This document shows, one piece after another, positions 8,285-16,388 of a DNA stretch of 64,000 nucleotides. The notes beneath the pieces are model-generated. The model saw only the letters and a program-made list of their open reading frames with translations, made no database searches and was not told the DNA's origin. How positions within the stretch are numbered: position 1 is the stretch's first letter; every line of letters starts with the position of its first letter. The stretch comes from Pyruvatibacter mobilis (GTDB taxonomy: Bacteria; Pseudomonadota; Alphaproteobacteria; CGMCC-115125): positions 847,501 through 911,500 of the forward strand of contig NZ_CP051630.1 in the NCBI RefSeq assembly GCF_012848855.1, written 5' to 3'. The position numbers and the translations under genes were made by a program.

Positions 8285-9421
8285 TTAGAAGAGCTGCAGC
8301 ACGTTCTGGTCGGCCTGGGAAGCCAGCGACAGGGCGGTGGTGCCCAGGGACTGGCGGGTCTGCAGGGCCAGAAGGTTGGCGCCTTCCTCATTGGTGTCGG
8401 CCAAGGTGAGGTTGGCTGCACCGGTTTCCAGCGTGTTGACCAGGTTTTCGGTGAAGTCTTCCCGGGTCTGCACCACGGAGAGGTTGCCGCCGAAGGTGGA
8501 GGCAAGCTGCCGCAGATTGGCAATGGCCCCGTCCAGCTCATCGATGGCACCGCGGATATTGCCGTCGGTGGCCCAGCTCTTGGCGGTGATCTCGGAGATG
8601 CTCAGACCGTTGGTCGAGGTATCCACCAGCTTGGAATTGATGGTGAGGCTCGAGGTCTGGGATTCGTTGAAGAACACCGTCAGGTCGTTGTTGGCCTGGA
8701 GCAGGTTGACGCCCTGGTAAGAGGCGTCGGCCACCAACTGGTCCATCTGCGTGCGCAGCGCGTTGAAATCGCTCTCGAAGGAGTTGCGGTTGACGCCATT
8801 GGTGAAGGTGCCGGCAATGGCCAGGTCGTTGCCCGTGGAGCCGGAGACATCGGTGATCTGCAGGTCTTCGCCGTTGGTGGCTTCGATCTTCAGCTTGCCG
8901 TCCGAGGTCAGGTAGGCCGTCACATTGGCCACCGCGGCGATGGACGCGATGATTGCGCTCAGGGCCTGGGTGGAGTTGGCGATGTTGATGGTCACGGCAG
9001 CGGCGGTGCCCACCTGGATGGTGAAGCTGTCCTGCGCGTCGATGCCGGTGATCTGGGATGCGTTCTGCGTGGCGACCAGCCCGGTGGTGGTGCTGGAAAC
9101 GGAACTCGGAATGATCTTCGCCGTCAGCGCCTGGGTGGCCGTGGCCTTGGCGTTTTCGATCAGCTTGATCACACCCTTGATGCCCTCGTCGGCTGCTTCC
9201 AGCGTCTGGACGGCACGGTCCATCGAGTCCAGCAGTGTGTTCAGGTCACGGGCCCGGTTGTTGAGACCCTGAGCGGTGAAGAACGATGTGGGATTGTCCA
9301 CCGCCCCGTTGACCTTAAGGCCCGTCGCCAGACGGTTCTGGGTCTGATCCAGAAGTTTGGCGGTGTTCTGAATGCTCAGCAGGTTCGAACGGATACCTGC
9401 GGAAAGAACGACGTCACTCAT
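8285..9421 (-). CDS. Flagellin (copy 2)
   Basis: 378 residues, the same architecture as the neighbouring flagellin with similarity over the full length. The N-terminus is MSDVVLSAGIRSNLLSIQNT and the C-terminus ends LSLASQADQNVLQLF. The central insert again carries the hook-IN-like stretch (QDSFTIQVGTAAAVTINIA). A strong AGGAGGG site lies before the ATG. It has its own sigma-54 promoter and a strong terminator, so it is a single-gene unit. The two paralogs may occupy different filament zones, but the sequence alone cannot show this. Confidence 0.95.
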   Translation of the reverse strand: MSDVVLSAGIRSNLLSIQNTAKLLDQTQNRLATGLKVNGAVDNPTSFFTAQGLNNRARDLNTLLDSMDRAVQTLEAADEGIKGVIKLIENAKATATQALTAKIIPSSVSSTTTGLVATQNASQITGIDAQDSFTIQVGTAAAVTINIANSTQALSAIIASIAAVANVTAYLTSDGKLKIEATNGEDLQITDVSGSTGNDLAIAGTFTNGVNRNSFESDFNALRTQMDQLVADASYQGVNLLQANNDLTVFFNESQTSSLTINSKLVDTSTNGLSISEITAKSWATDGNIRGAIDELDGAIANLRQLASTFGGNLSVVQTREDFTENLVNTLETGAANLTLADTNEEGANLLALQTRQSLGTTALSLASQADQNVLQLF

Positions 9422-9626
9422 ATCTCATGCCCTCCTAGGACCAAATCCAGCGCCCTCATCCACGAGGGTAGTGTCCCAGTTCGTTACGCTGGATACTGCG
9501 CGTTAATGCTTAATCGCCCGTAAACAACTCCGCCTGCGGATCGCCATTTCGGGACAGCCGGGGAATAGCCCGTTGGCCCTGGAGATCCTTCAGCACGGTC
9601 GGGTGACCAGCACTTGGCCCTGTAAG

Positions 9627-9642
9627 AGCATGCGGCGTGCCA
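9627..9642 (-). promoter_or_regulatory. sigma-54 promoter of flagellin copy 2
   Basis: On the minus strand TGGCAC-N5-ATGCT has a perfect -24 element, a GC at -12 and GG-N10-GC spacing. It implies a leader of about 195 bases before the flagellin ATG, long enough to carry an FlbT-responsive structure as known for Caulobacter flagellin mRNA. No gene is seen in 9422-9803. Confidence 0.75.
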
Positions 9643-9752
9643 GTTTGAAATCTCAATAAAATCAAGGAGTTATGTGAATTCCGCCGAGGCCCACCCGGCA
9701 GTGATTGCCGTCAGCGGCAGAATTTGCCCGGCAGTTTGCAACCCAAACGCAA

Positions 9753-9779
9753 ACGGGGCCGCCCAATGGGCAGCCCCGT
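9753..9779 (-). terminator. Terminator of the TPR glycosyltransferase gene
   Basis: A GC-rich hairpin (outer arms ACGGGGC / GCCCCGT, inner GCCC / GGGC, one mismatch between them) lies 25 bases after the stop codon. On the minus strand it is followed by a modest T-rich run (TTTGCGTTT). Confidence 0.6.
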
Positions 9780-9803
9780 GATGCAGGTAATAATCTGTGG
9801 ATA

Positions 9804-11951
9804 TCAGGTAAGTTCGCCGGCCTGATGCTTCCGGGCCAGGCCGATCACCTCGCGGGTGATCGTCTCCACGATGGGCTGCATGGTGGAGCCGGGCGGGCGG
9901 CTGAAGAAGACCGAAGAGGGGTACCAGGGGAAGCCGTCGGTGCCGAGCTGCATGGCGTGCAGGTAGTTGCCGTAGAACAGCACGGGCACGCCGAGGGCGC
10001 CGGACATGTCGGCGACGGAGGTGCCGGCCGACACGACGAGGTCACAGGCCTTGGTAAGGGCTGCCGCCTCGTCCAGTTCGTCCTTGAGATCGACACCTTC
10101 CATGAGATGCACCTTGAGGCCCGTGTCGCGCTCCAGCGCGGCGATTTCCTCGTCGGGCTCATGATATTGCAGGCTGATGCAGGTGATGCCGTCCGCAGCG
10201 ATCAGCTCTGCCCAGTCGGCAAGCTCCGTATAGACCATGTCGCGGGAGACATTGCGGTGCATGGAGCGCCATGACAGGCCGATGCGGATGCCGTCGCCGG
10301 CCGCCTCGACCTTTTGGCGCCAATAGGCCACGCGCTCGGAGTCCGGCTTCAGATAGCCCTCATGCTGGGGAAATTTGTCCAGGGAGCGGCGCAGATGGAC
10401 CGGCAGCTGGCCGGCGGGCGTGTGGTAGCGGAACTCGCGCGGGCCGACAAAGACCATGTCTTCCTTCGGCGTCTGTTCCGGCCGCACCGTCGCCTCGGGG
10501 AAGGAGCGCTGGTAGAGCGTGACCAGGCGCGGGTCCGTTTCGATGATGACGTGGCCGGCGCGGGCAATGAGATCCGGGTAACAGGAGGCAAAGCGCATGT
10601 CGTCGCCGATGCCCTGTTCCTTCCAGACCATGATCTGGTCGCCGGAGATGTCCTCGTTCTGCCAAAGGGTGGCGTCGATGAAGCGCTGGGGGCGGCGCAT
10701 CTGGGCATTGAAGCCGTGGCCGTAGAGATCCCAGCCGTCCTCGATCTCGCCCTGGGCGAGCAGCAGGTGCGACAGGTTGGAGCCGACGCTGTGATATTCG
10801 GGATTGACGTTGAGCGCCCTGCGGTAGAGCTCCTTGGCCTGATCCCAGTGGCCGGCGCGCTGGAACACGACGGCGAGATTCAGATAGGTCTGCTCGACAT
10901 CCGGGTTGATCCTGAGGGCGTCCATGCCCTCGGTGACCGCCTTGTCATACTCTTCAAGCTCGGTATAGACCGCGCACAGATTGGACCATGAGCGGGCCTC
11001 GCGCGGCTCCTGCACCTTCAGCTTCTCGTAATGGGCGATCGCCTCGTCGAACATTTCGAGGCGCTGATAGACGAAGGCCAGCTTGAGCAGGGCGTTGGAG
11101 TTTTCCGGCGCTTTTTCGTGCACGAACTGGAGGACGGGCAGGGCATCCTTGAAGCGCAGCATATTGGCCAGCGCGATGCCGAGCTTCAGCTTGGTCTCAA
11201 CGTCGTCCGGATACTCTTCCAGCAGCTCATCAAGAATGGGAACCGCGTCCAGATTGCGGTCGCTGTCGATCAGCAGGCCGGCAAGCAGGGTGCGGCACTG
11301 GCGGTCCTTGGGTTCGATCTCGAGGGCGCGGCGCACCAGGATGATCGCGTCTTCGCGGTCCTCATTCTGGACACGGAGGATGGCGAGGTCGCGCAGGGCT
11401 TCGTGGGGGCGGGAGGCGCTTTCGGTAAGGCGCGCGATTTCTTCTTCGGCTTCCTCGCCGCGGTCGAGATCGAGCAGCAGCCCGGCGAGCGAGCGGCGCA
11501 CGGAGGTGACGTCCGGCTTGAAGGTCAGCACCTGCCGGAGGGCGGTGACGGCTTCGGCCTTCTTGTCGAGCTTGATGAGCAGGTTGGCGCACAGCACCCA
11601 GCAATCCACGTCCTGGGGGATGAGTTCAATGGCCTGGCGGACAGCGAGGAGCGCTTCTTCATGCTGCTCCATCTCGTTGAGGCAGCGGGCCAGATTGTAA
11701 TGGGCGGGGGCCATGGCCGCGTTTTGCTCGAGCGCCTGGCGCATGAGCTTTTCGGCCTGCTCGTAATTGCCGCGCTGGAGGTCGATGACACCGAGCAGGT
11801 GCAGGGCGTCGGCGTGATTGGGCGCTGCCTTGAGGACGCGCTTGTAGCCGCGGCGCGCCCGGTCGAGCTTGCCTTTCTGATGCTGTTCAACGGCGCGGTT
11901 GAAGTCTTCGGTGATGGTCTGCGCGTTGAGCTGCAGTGGTGAGCCGGCCAT
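9804..11951 (-). CDS. TPR-glycosyltransferase, probable flagellin glycosyltransferase (FlmG-like)
   Basis: 715 residues. Residues 1 to about 390 are tandem tetratricopeptide repeats (for example the stretches around HADALHLLGVIDLQRGNYEQ and PEYHSVGSNLSHLLLAQGEI). The C-terminal 320 residues form a GT-B-like glycosyltransferase domain with IRIGLSWRSMHRN and DLVVSAGTSVADMSGALGVP, which resembles the GT9/GT41 nucleotide-sugar site. Caulobacter FlmG has this layout and O-glycosylates flagellins in the cytoplasm, binding them through its TPRs. Here the gene sits directly upstream of the two flagellin genes on the same strand. No sugar-biosynthesis genes are in the window. The FlmG assignment rests on domain order and context. 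Confidence 0.75.
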   Translation of the reverse strand: MAGSPLQLNAQTITEDFNRAVEQHQKGKLDRARRGYKRVLKAAPNHADALHLLGVIDLQRGNYEQAEKLMRQALEQNAAMAPAHYNLARCLNEMEQHEEALLAVRQAIELIPQDVDCWVLCANLLIKLDKKAEAVTALRQVLTFKPDVTSVRRSLAGLLLDLDRGEEAEEEIARLTESASRPHEALRDLAILRVQNEDREDAIILVRRALEIEPKDRQCRTLLAGLLIDSDRNLDAVPILDELLEEYPDDVETKLKLGIALANMLRFKDALPVLQFVHEKAPENSNALLKLAFVYQRLEMFDEAIAHYEKLKVQEPREARSWSNLCAVYTELEEYDKAVTEGMDALRINPDVEQTYLNLAVVFQRAGHWDQAKELYRRALNVNPEYHSVGSNLSHLLLAQGEIEDGWDLYGHGFNAQMRRPQRFIDATLWQNEDISGDQIMVWKEQGIGDDMRFASCYPDLIARAGHVIIETDPRLVTLYQRSFPEATVRPEQTPKEDMVFVGPREFRYHTPAGQLPVHLRRSLDKFPQHEGYLKPDSERVAYWRQKVEAAGDGIRIGLSWRSMHRNVSRDMVYTELADWAELIAADGITCISLQYHEPDEEIAALERDTGLKVHLMEGVDLKDELDEAAALTKACDLVVSAGTSVADMSGALGVPVLFYGNYLHAMQLGTDGFPWYPSSVFFSRPPGSTMQPIVETITREVIGLARKHQAGELT

Positions 11952-12050
11952 GAAGCACCCTCTGACGGATCGCGGGGGAAAGTCCCATGCGTCAGAAGTG
12001 GCAGATCGTGGTTACCGGCGTCTTAACACCTGGCGAGTCAGCGGACCGTC

Positions 12051-12086
12051 GCACGGTTTGCCGCACGGTTTGCCGGATGGTCCGCC
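12051..12086. repeat. 12-bp tandem repeat, 2 exact copies plus 1 diverged
   Basis: GCACGGTTTGCC occurs twice head to tail (12051 and 12063), followed by a diverged copy GGATGGTCCGCC at 12075. The array lies just after the FlaG-like gene, before the glycosyltransferase start. It is bracketed by an imperfect pair GCGGACC / GGTCCGC. Function unknown. Confidence 0.55.
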
Positions 12087-12095
12087 GGGGCCGGA

Positions 12096-12512
12096 TCAGG
12101 CGTTCTCGTCGACAGCGAGGCCGAGTTCTTCCCGCAGGCCGCGGATCAGCTTCTGCATTTCCTCGGTGGGGAATTCGATCACGGTTTCGCCGGTGAGCGT
12201 GCTGGTGCCGCGTACGACTTCGCGCTTGATGCTCTTGTCGTAGGTAATGTCGAAGCTGACATTGACCGGCAGCTTGCTCTCGAGCTCGGCAATGGCGCGG
12301 TCCAGCGCCTCGCGGTCGGAGTTGCGCTGTTGCGGCAGGGCCGACGCACCTGCCGGGCGGCGGGGCGTGTTGACGGCGGCTTCTGTCTTCTGAACAGGCG
12401 GAACGGCCCCCTGTCCGGTTGGGCCTGAAGCGGCCGGGACAGTGGCACCTGGTGAGGAGACGGCGATGTTGACAGGCTTCTGGCCTGAGATTGCGTCCAT
12501 GGCGGCACCCAT
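12096..12512 (-). CDS. FlaG-like protein
   Basis: 138 residues. The first about 65 are Pro/Ala-rich and disordered-looking. The C-terminal half (LPVNVSFDITYDKSIKREVV, then TGETVIEFPTEEMQKLIRGL) follows the FlaG pattern, in which a beta-strand pair is followed by an 'IP-EE' helix. FlaG proteins influence filament length in several bacteria. A second ATG lies four codons in and neither has a clear ribosome site, so the start is uncertain. It stands alone between two flagellar units, after the flgI-flgN terminator and before the FlmG-like gene. The assignment is by short motif only. Confidence 0.6.
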   Translation of the reverse strand: MGAAMDAISGQKPVNIAVSSPGATVPAASGPTGQGAVPPVQKTEAAVNTPRRPAGASALPQQRNSDREALDRAIAELESKLPVNVSFDITYDKSIKREVVRGTSTLTGETVIEFPTEEMQKLIRGLREELGLAVDENA

Positions 12513-12659
12513 TTCTTGGGTCGCGCCCCCCGGGGTTGAGCGGAGTTCCCAGTCATCCGCCCTTCTGCACGTGCAGAAGTAGGCAAAATTTACCGGTGAG
12601 CCCGTTAAGGTCCGGCTAACATTTGGGGCGGGATTTCAGCGGCCGCTGCAAGGGTGCCT

Positions 12660-12694
12660 TAAGCATAAAGGCCGCGCGGTTCTCCGCGCGGCCG
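12660..12694 (-). terminator. Terminator of the flgI-flgJ-flgN operon
   Basis: A perfect 9-bp stem GGCCGCGCG / CGCGCGGCC with a 6-base loop is followed on the minus strand by TTTATGCTT, about 25 bases after the last gene. Confidence 0.8.
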
Positions 12695-12716
12695 ATAGGC
12701 TCTGAACGGTCTGTCG

Positions 12717-13190
12717 TCAGACGCGCTTGTCCAGCGCGATAGTGGCGGTGGCTGCCACGGGGCGGGCCTTGGCGGTGGACTTCGGCGCGTAGCCGATGGT
12801 CGGTGCGCGGGCCTCGCTGGCGGCGCGGGCGGCGGCCTTGACGATGCCCTCGGACACATCCTTGGCGGCACCCAGCAGCATGCGGTTTTCCTCCAGCTTG
12901 CCTTCCAGGCTCTGGACGGCGGCGCGGAGGCGGCCGCGGGTTTCATCCGAGGCTGCGTGCAGCTTGGCGGGATCAGCCTTGAGGGCGCGGGCGTGGCGGT
13001 CATAGTCCACGGCGATCTTGGTCTTTTCGGGGGCCAGTGCGCCGATATCCATCAGGCGGTTTTCAAGCGCCAGGGCGTTTTCCCGGGTGATGATCCGGTC
13101 CAGCGCCGTGGCGAGGGCGGCCATGTCATCCAGGAAGGTAACGGGCGGCTGCCACTGCTTCTGTTCCGGGCGGGGGTGCAGGCTGGGCAT
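12717..13190 (-). CDS. FlgN-like flagellar chaperone
   Basis: 157 residues, mostly helical (TALDRIITRENALALENRLM, then LRAAVQSLEGKLEENRMLLG). An Ala-rich tail ends in a short conserved-looking segment. Length, helical content and position after flgI-flgJ fit the FlgN-type export chaperones for FlgK and FlgL. A longer reading from a TTG exists, but the ATG at 13190 has GAGGAG seven bases upstream. It starts 4 bp after flgJ, so it is the third gene of the flgI operon. The family call is tentative. Confidence 0.6.
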   Translation of the reverse strand: MPSLHPRPEQKQWQPPVTFLDDMAALATALDRIITRENALALENRLMDIGALAPEKTKIAVDYDRHARALKADPAKLHAASDETRGRLRAAVQSLEGKLEENRMLLGAAKDVSEGIVKAAARAASEARAPTIGYAPKSTAKARPVAATATIALDKRV

Positions 13191-13194
13191 GGGA

Positions 13195-13608
13195 CTACTC
13201 CTCAATCAGTGTTGCGGCAGGCTGGGTGGCGGCAGGGTGGGGCGCCGGGGCTGCCTCGGTGGCGGCGCGGGTGGCCATTTCCTGCTGCGCGAGCATGGAG
13301 CGATAGACATTGTCGGCGATGCCGATGCCGCCGGAGGCGGCGATGGTGTTGCCCATTTCGGACGCAAGCTGCGAGCGCCACATATCTTCTGCGTGGCCGC
13401 CGCCGAAGGGAGCTTCGGATTTGAGGCCGGAGAACATGGTCTGGGTCATCTGACCGATGAAGACCGCTTCGAACTCGCGGGCGACGCGCTGCATTTCCTG
13501 CTGCTGGGCAGAGGTGAGATTGCCGGGTGCCTTCGGCGTGGAGAGCATCTGGCCGGGGAGGCCCGCGATGCTGCCGGTGGCGACGGGGGCTGAGAGGGCG
13601 AAATCCAT
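13195..13608 (-). CDS. flgJ: Rod-binding protein, FlgJ N-terminal-type
   Basis: 137 residues. The core (QRVAREFEAVFIGQMTQTMF, GGGHAEDMWRSQLASEMGNT, then SGGIGIADNVYRSML) is the rod-binding domain of FlgJ. The C-terminal muramidase of enterobacterial FlgJ is absent, as usual in alphaproteobacteria, so rod assembly would need a separate lytic enzyme. The start overlaps the flgI stop as TAATG, so translation is coupled. Ala/Pro-rich tail. Confidence 0.85.
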   Translation of the reverse strand: MDFALSAPVATGSIAGLPGQMLSTPKAPGNLTSAQQQEMQRVAREFEAVFIGQMTQTMFSGLKSEAPFGGGHAEDMWRSQLASEMGNTIAASGGIGIADNVYRSMLAQQEMATRAATEAAPAPHPAATQPAATLIEE

Positions 13609-14762
13609 TACAGCACCTCCAGCTCGGCCTGCAGGGCACCGGCGGCGCGGATGGTCTGCAGGATGGAGATCATGTCGCGCGGGCCGACGCCGAGGGCGTT
13701 GAGGCCATCGACCAGGCTTTCCAGCGTCACGCCTTCGCGCAGCAGGCCGAGGCGGTTTTCGGCATCATCGTCAACGTCGATATTGGTGCGCGGCACGATG
13801 GCGGTCTGGCCCTGTTCGGCGAACGGGTTGGGCTGGCTGACCTGCGGTGTCTCGGTGACGCGGATCGTCAGGTTGCCCTGGGCGATGGCGACGGTGGAGA
13901 CGCGCACATCCTTGCCCATGACGATGACGCCGGACGCTTCGTCGATGACCACCTTGGCGGGGCTGTCCGGGGAGACGCGCAGCTGCTCGATCTCGGTCAG
14001 CATGCTGACGACGGCGTTCTTGCCGTTGCGGGGAATGCTGAGCGCCACGGTGGACGGGTCGGTTGCGGTGGCGGTGTCGCCGCCGATGAAGGTGTTGATG
14101 ACATTGGCCATGCGCTGGGCGGTGGTGAGATCCGGGTTGTGCAGCGACAGGCGGACGGTGCTGAGGTCATCCAGCGCAAAGGCGATCTCGCGCTCGATGA
14201 TGGCCCCGTTGGGGATGCGGCCGGAGGTGGCGACACCGCGCTTGACGCTGGCGCCATCGCCCTCGGCGCTGAAGCCGGCAACAGCCACCGGGCCCTGGGC
14301 CACGGCATAGACTTCGCCGTCGGCACCCATTAGCGGGGTGACGAGAAGCGTGCCGCCGAGAAGCGACGTGGCATCGCCGAGGGTGGCGACGCTGATGTCC
14401 ATGCGGCTGCCCTGCGCGCCGAAGGCAGGCAGGTTGCCGGTCACCATGACGGCGGCCACATTATCGGTGTTGAGATTGGCGTCACGGGTGTTGACGCCCA
14501 GACGCTCCAGCATGGCCTGCAGGCTCTGGCGGGTGAACGGCGCGTTGCGCAGGCTGTCGCCGGTGCCGTCGAGGCCGACCACGAGGCCGTAGCCCACAAG
14601 GTGGTTTTCGCGGATGCCTTCGACCGAGGCCAGATCCTTGATGCGGGAAGAGGCCTGCGCCGGGCCGGCCAGCAGGAAGACCGCAGCCAGAGAGGCAGCG
14701 ACCAAAGCGGCGGGGACGGCCAGCAGGGCAGGGCGGAAGATTTTCAGGTCTGCGAACAGCAT
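13608..14762 (-). CDS. flgI: Flagellar P-ring protein FlgI
   Basis: 384 residues. FlgI forms the P-ring around the rod in the peptidoglycan layer. A Sec signal peptide (hydrophobic residues 12-33, cleavage after GPAQA) is followed by SSRIKDLASVEGIRENHLVG and YGLVVGLDGTGD, both FlgI hallmarks. The C-terminus carries GVGPRDMISILQTIRAAGAL. It heads the flgI-flgJ-flgN operon from a sigma-54 promoter and is divergent from fliX, an arrangement also found in Caulobacter. The FlgA chaperone needed for P-ring assembly is at 17.2-18.2 kb. Confidence 0.95.
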   Translation of the reverse strand: MLFADLKIFRPALLAVPAALVAASLAAVFLLAGPAQASSRIKDLASVEGIRENHLVGYGLVVGLDGTGDSLRNAPFTRQSLQAMLERLGVNTRDANLNTDNVAAVMVTGNLPAFGAQGSRMDISVATLGDATSLLGGTLLVTPLMGADGEVYAVAQGPVAVAGFSAEGDGASVKRGVATSGRIPNGAIIEREIAFALDDLSTVRLSLHNPDLTTAQRMANVINTFIGGDTATATDPSTVALSIPRNGKNAVVSMLTEIEQLRVSPDSPAKVVIDEASGVIVMGKDVRVSTVAIAQGNLTIRVTETPQVSQPNPFAEQGQTAIVPRTNIDVDDDAENRLGLLREGVTLESLVDGLNALGVGPRDMISILQTIRAAGALQAELEVL

Positions 14763-14841
14763 TCGGGTCTGGTGTCCGTTCTGTCGGCGGCCCTGTCGGG
14801 ATCAGGCGGGCGCCGGAGATGGGTCTGTCTGGGCGGTACCT

Positions 14842-14857
14842 AGCGAAAGCCGTGCCA
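14842..14857 (-). promoter_or_regulatory. sigma-54 promoter of flgI operon
   Basis: On the minus strand TGGCAC-N5-TCGCT has a perfect -24 element and exact GG-N10-GC spacing; one base of the -12 differs from TTGCW. The predicted start is about 70 bases before the flgI ATG. The flgI-fliX gap (14763-15073) also holds the CtrA box listed next and no further gene. Confidence 0.7.
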
Positions 14858-14983
14858 TTCCGGCGGTTTTTCCAATGTGCTGAAAACAAAGGATAAATCC
14901 GCTGGGCGGTGGCGGTCCGGCTGCCTCAAGGGGGAGTTTGCTGCCGGGAGGGCGGCAATTTCTGCCCAATGTGGTGAATAGCG

Positions 14984-14998
14984 TTAAGCAGGCGTTAA
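14984..14998 (+). promoter_or_regulatory. CtrA-type box upstream of fliX
   Basis: TTAA-N7-TTAA exactly matches the core CtrA recognition pattern. It lies about 75 bp before the fliX start and about 220 bp before flgI. In Caulobacter, fliX is an early (class II) gene under CtrA, so the placement fits. Confidence 0.7.
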
Positions 14999-15073
14999 GC
15001 AGTTTGGCGCAGCGTGCGGAATGAGGAATTGGCGGTGCGTCGCAGGGCGCGCCTGATTGGCAGGAGCCGAGCA

Positions 15074-15511
15074 ATGAAGGTTGGTGGCGCCGGACGTGCG
15101 CAGGGACCAGCTAAGACGGGCGGGGCCGGCAAGGCCCGCCCGGGCAGCGGCGAGCGTTTCAGCATCGACAGCGCGGCGGAAACGGATGCCCCGCGCGGCA
15201 GCCATGCCGTTGGCGGTGTGGCCCCGGTCGACGCGCTGATCGCCCTGCAGGAAGTGGGCACCGCCACCGACGGCCGCAGCAAGGCCGTGGCGCGGGCCGA
15301 ATCCATGCTCGATATTCTCGACGATCTCAAACTATCTCTGCTGGCCGGGGACATTCCCAAGCAGAAGCTGCAGCAGCTTCTGAAGCTGGTGGACCAGCGC
15401 CGTGATTCGCAGACGGAGTTCCAGGACCCGCGTCTGTCGCAGGTGCTGGACGAAATCGAGCTGCGCGCGCGCGTGGAGCTGGCGAAATATGAGCGCATCC
15501 TGACGGGCTGA
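15074..15511 (+). CDS. fliX: Flagellar assembly regulator FliX
   Basis: 145 residues. In Caulobacter, FliX couples early flagellar assembly to activation of the sigma-54 regulator FlbD. The signature is the C-terminal block LAGDIPKQKLQQLLKLVDQR and DPRLSQVLDEIELRARVELA. The N-terminus is Gly/Ala-rich (MKVGGAGRAQGPAKTGG). An upstream in-frame ATG at 15014 exists, but the start at 15074 has AGGAG eight bases before it and the usual MK-G N-terminus. It is divergent from flgI and has a CtrA box upstream, matching a class II regulator that in turn licenses sigma-54 genes. FlbD itself is not in this window. Confidence 0.9.
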   Translation: MKVGGAGRAQGPAKTGGAGKARPGSGERFSIDSAAETDAPRGSHAVGGVAPVDALIALQEVGTATDGRSKAVARAESMLDILDDLKLSLLAGDIPKQKLQQLLKLVDQRRDSQTEFQDPRLSQVLDEIELRARVELAKYERILTG

Positions 15512-15752
15512 AGCGGCTGAATTCTCAGCAAAAAGCCTTGCGCTTCGCGTGCCTCCATAGGGTGCGCGGCCGGGATGTCCACGCGAAATTATACAAATAA
15601 TTCATGGGGTAAGCCGTTTGCGGCGTGTTGTGCGCGGGCGGCGCTCTCTATATATATGCGCGCCACACCGGATGCCCGTGACTGCTGAAAGCGTTTGGGG
15701 ATGCTTTGGGGGTATGAGGCGGACATCCGGCACCTGTGAAGGGAGAACACTG

Positions 15753-16169
15753 GTGACCGCTGAGTTGACTGAAGATTACCGGCCGTCAGACGACGAGCCT
15801 TTCATGAATGACCGGCAGCGGGAGTATTTCCGCCGCAAGCTTCTGGAGTGGAAGGAAGACATCCTTCGCGAGACCCGGGAGACCATCAACAACCTGCAGG
15901 AAGACACGAGCCACCATCCGGACCTCACCGACCGGGCGTCGTCCGAGACGGAGCGGTCGCTGGAACTGCGGGCGCGTGACCGGCAGCGCAAGCTGATCAA
16001 CAAGATCAACGCGGCGCTGAAGCGGATCGAGGATGGCACCTATGGCTATTGCGAGGAGACGGGGGAGCCGATCGGCCTGAAGCGCCTGGAAGCCCGTCCG
16101 ATTGCCACCCTGTCGATCGAAGCCCAGGAGCGCCACGAGCGGCGTGAAAAGGTCTATCGGGACGAATAG
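15753..16169 (+). CDS. dksA: DksA/TraR-family transcription factor (single-cysteine type)
   Basis: 138 residues. DksA binds the RNA polymerase secondary channel and modulates stringent and rRNA transcription. A coiled-coil (about 30-95) is followed by GYCEETGEPIGLKRLEARPI and ATLSIEAQERHERRE, typical of alphaproteobacterial DksA. Only one of the four zinc-finger cysteines remains, so the finger is probably zinc-independent. The GTG at 15753 was chosen because GGGAGAA lies seven bases upstream; longer readings reach into a possible promoter with a TATATAT element near 15650. It sits between fliX and flgH as in Caulobacter. A strong terminator follows. Confidence 0.9.
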   Translation: MTAELTEDYRPSDDEPFMNDRQREYFRRKLLEWKEDILRETRETINNLQEDTSHHPDLTDRASSETERSLELRARDRQRKLINKINAALKRIEDGTYGYCEETGEPIGLKRLEARPIATLSIEAQERHERREKVYRDE

Positions 16170-16206
16170 GGCGGGGCGCTGCCTCACCACTGCCGCAACA
16201 ACAAGA

Positions 16207-16245
16207 ACGGCGCGCGAGTTCCCGAGCTCGCGCGCCGTTTTGTTT
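16207..16245 (+). terminator. Terminator after dksA
   Basis: A 12-bp stem (ACGGCGCGCGAG / CTCGCGCGCCGT) with an 8-base loop is followed by TTTTGTTT, about 40 bases after the dksA stop. Confidence 0.9.
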
Positions 16246-16388
16246 GCACCTCCTCCCATGCCGTGCGGCACGGGTCCCGATGGCGGTGCGGGATGGAGCG
16301 GGCGGCCTGAACGCCCGCTCCCTCAGCCGGGTTGGTGTGCCTGAGACGGCAGCACCTGATCGGCAGACTGGTGTGAAGGGCCTGGTGC

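Noticed and set aside
11972-11989. GG-N10-GC match before the FlmG-like gene
   Set aside because: Only the spacing fits; neither half resembles TGGCAC or TTGC.
12605-12620. TTAA-N7-CTAAC as a CtrA box before the FlaG-like gene
   Set aside because: One half-site is mismatched and there is no supporting knowledge for this gene, so it was not listed as a site.
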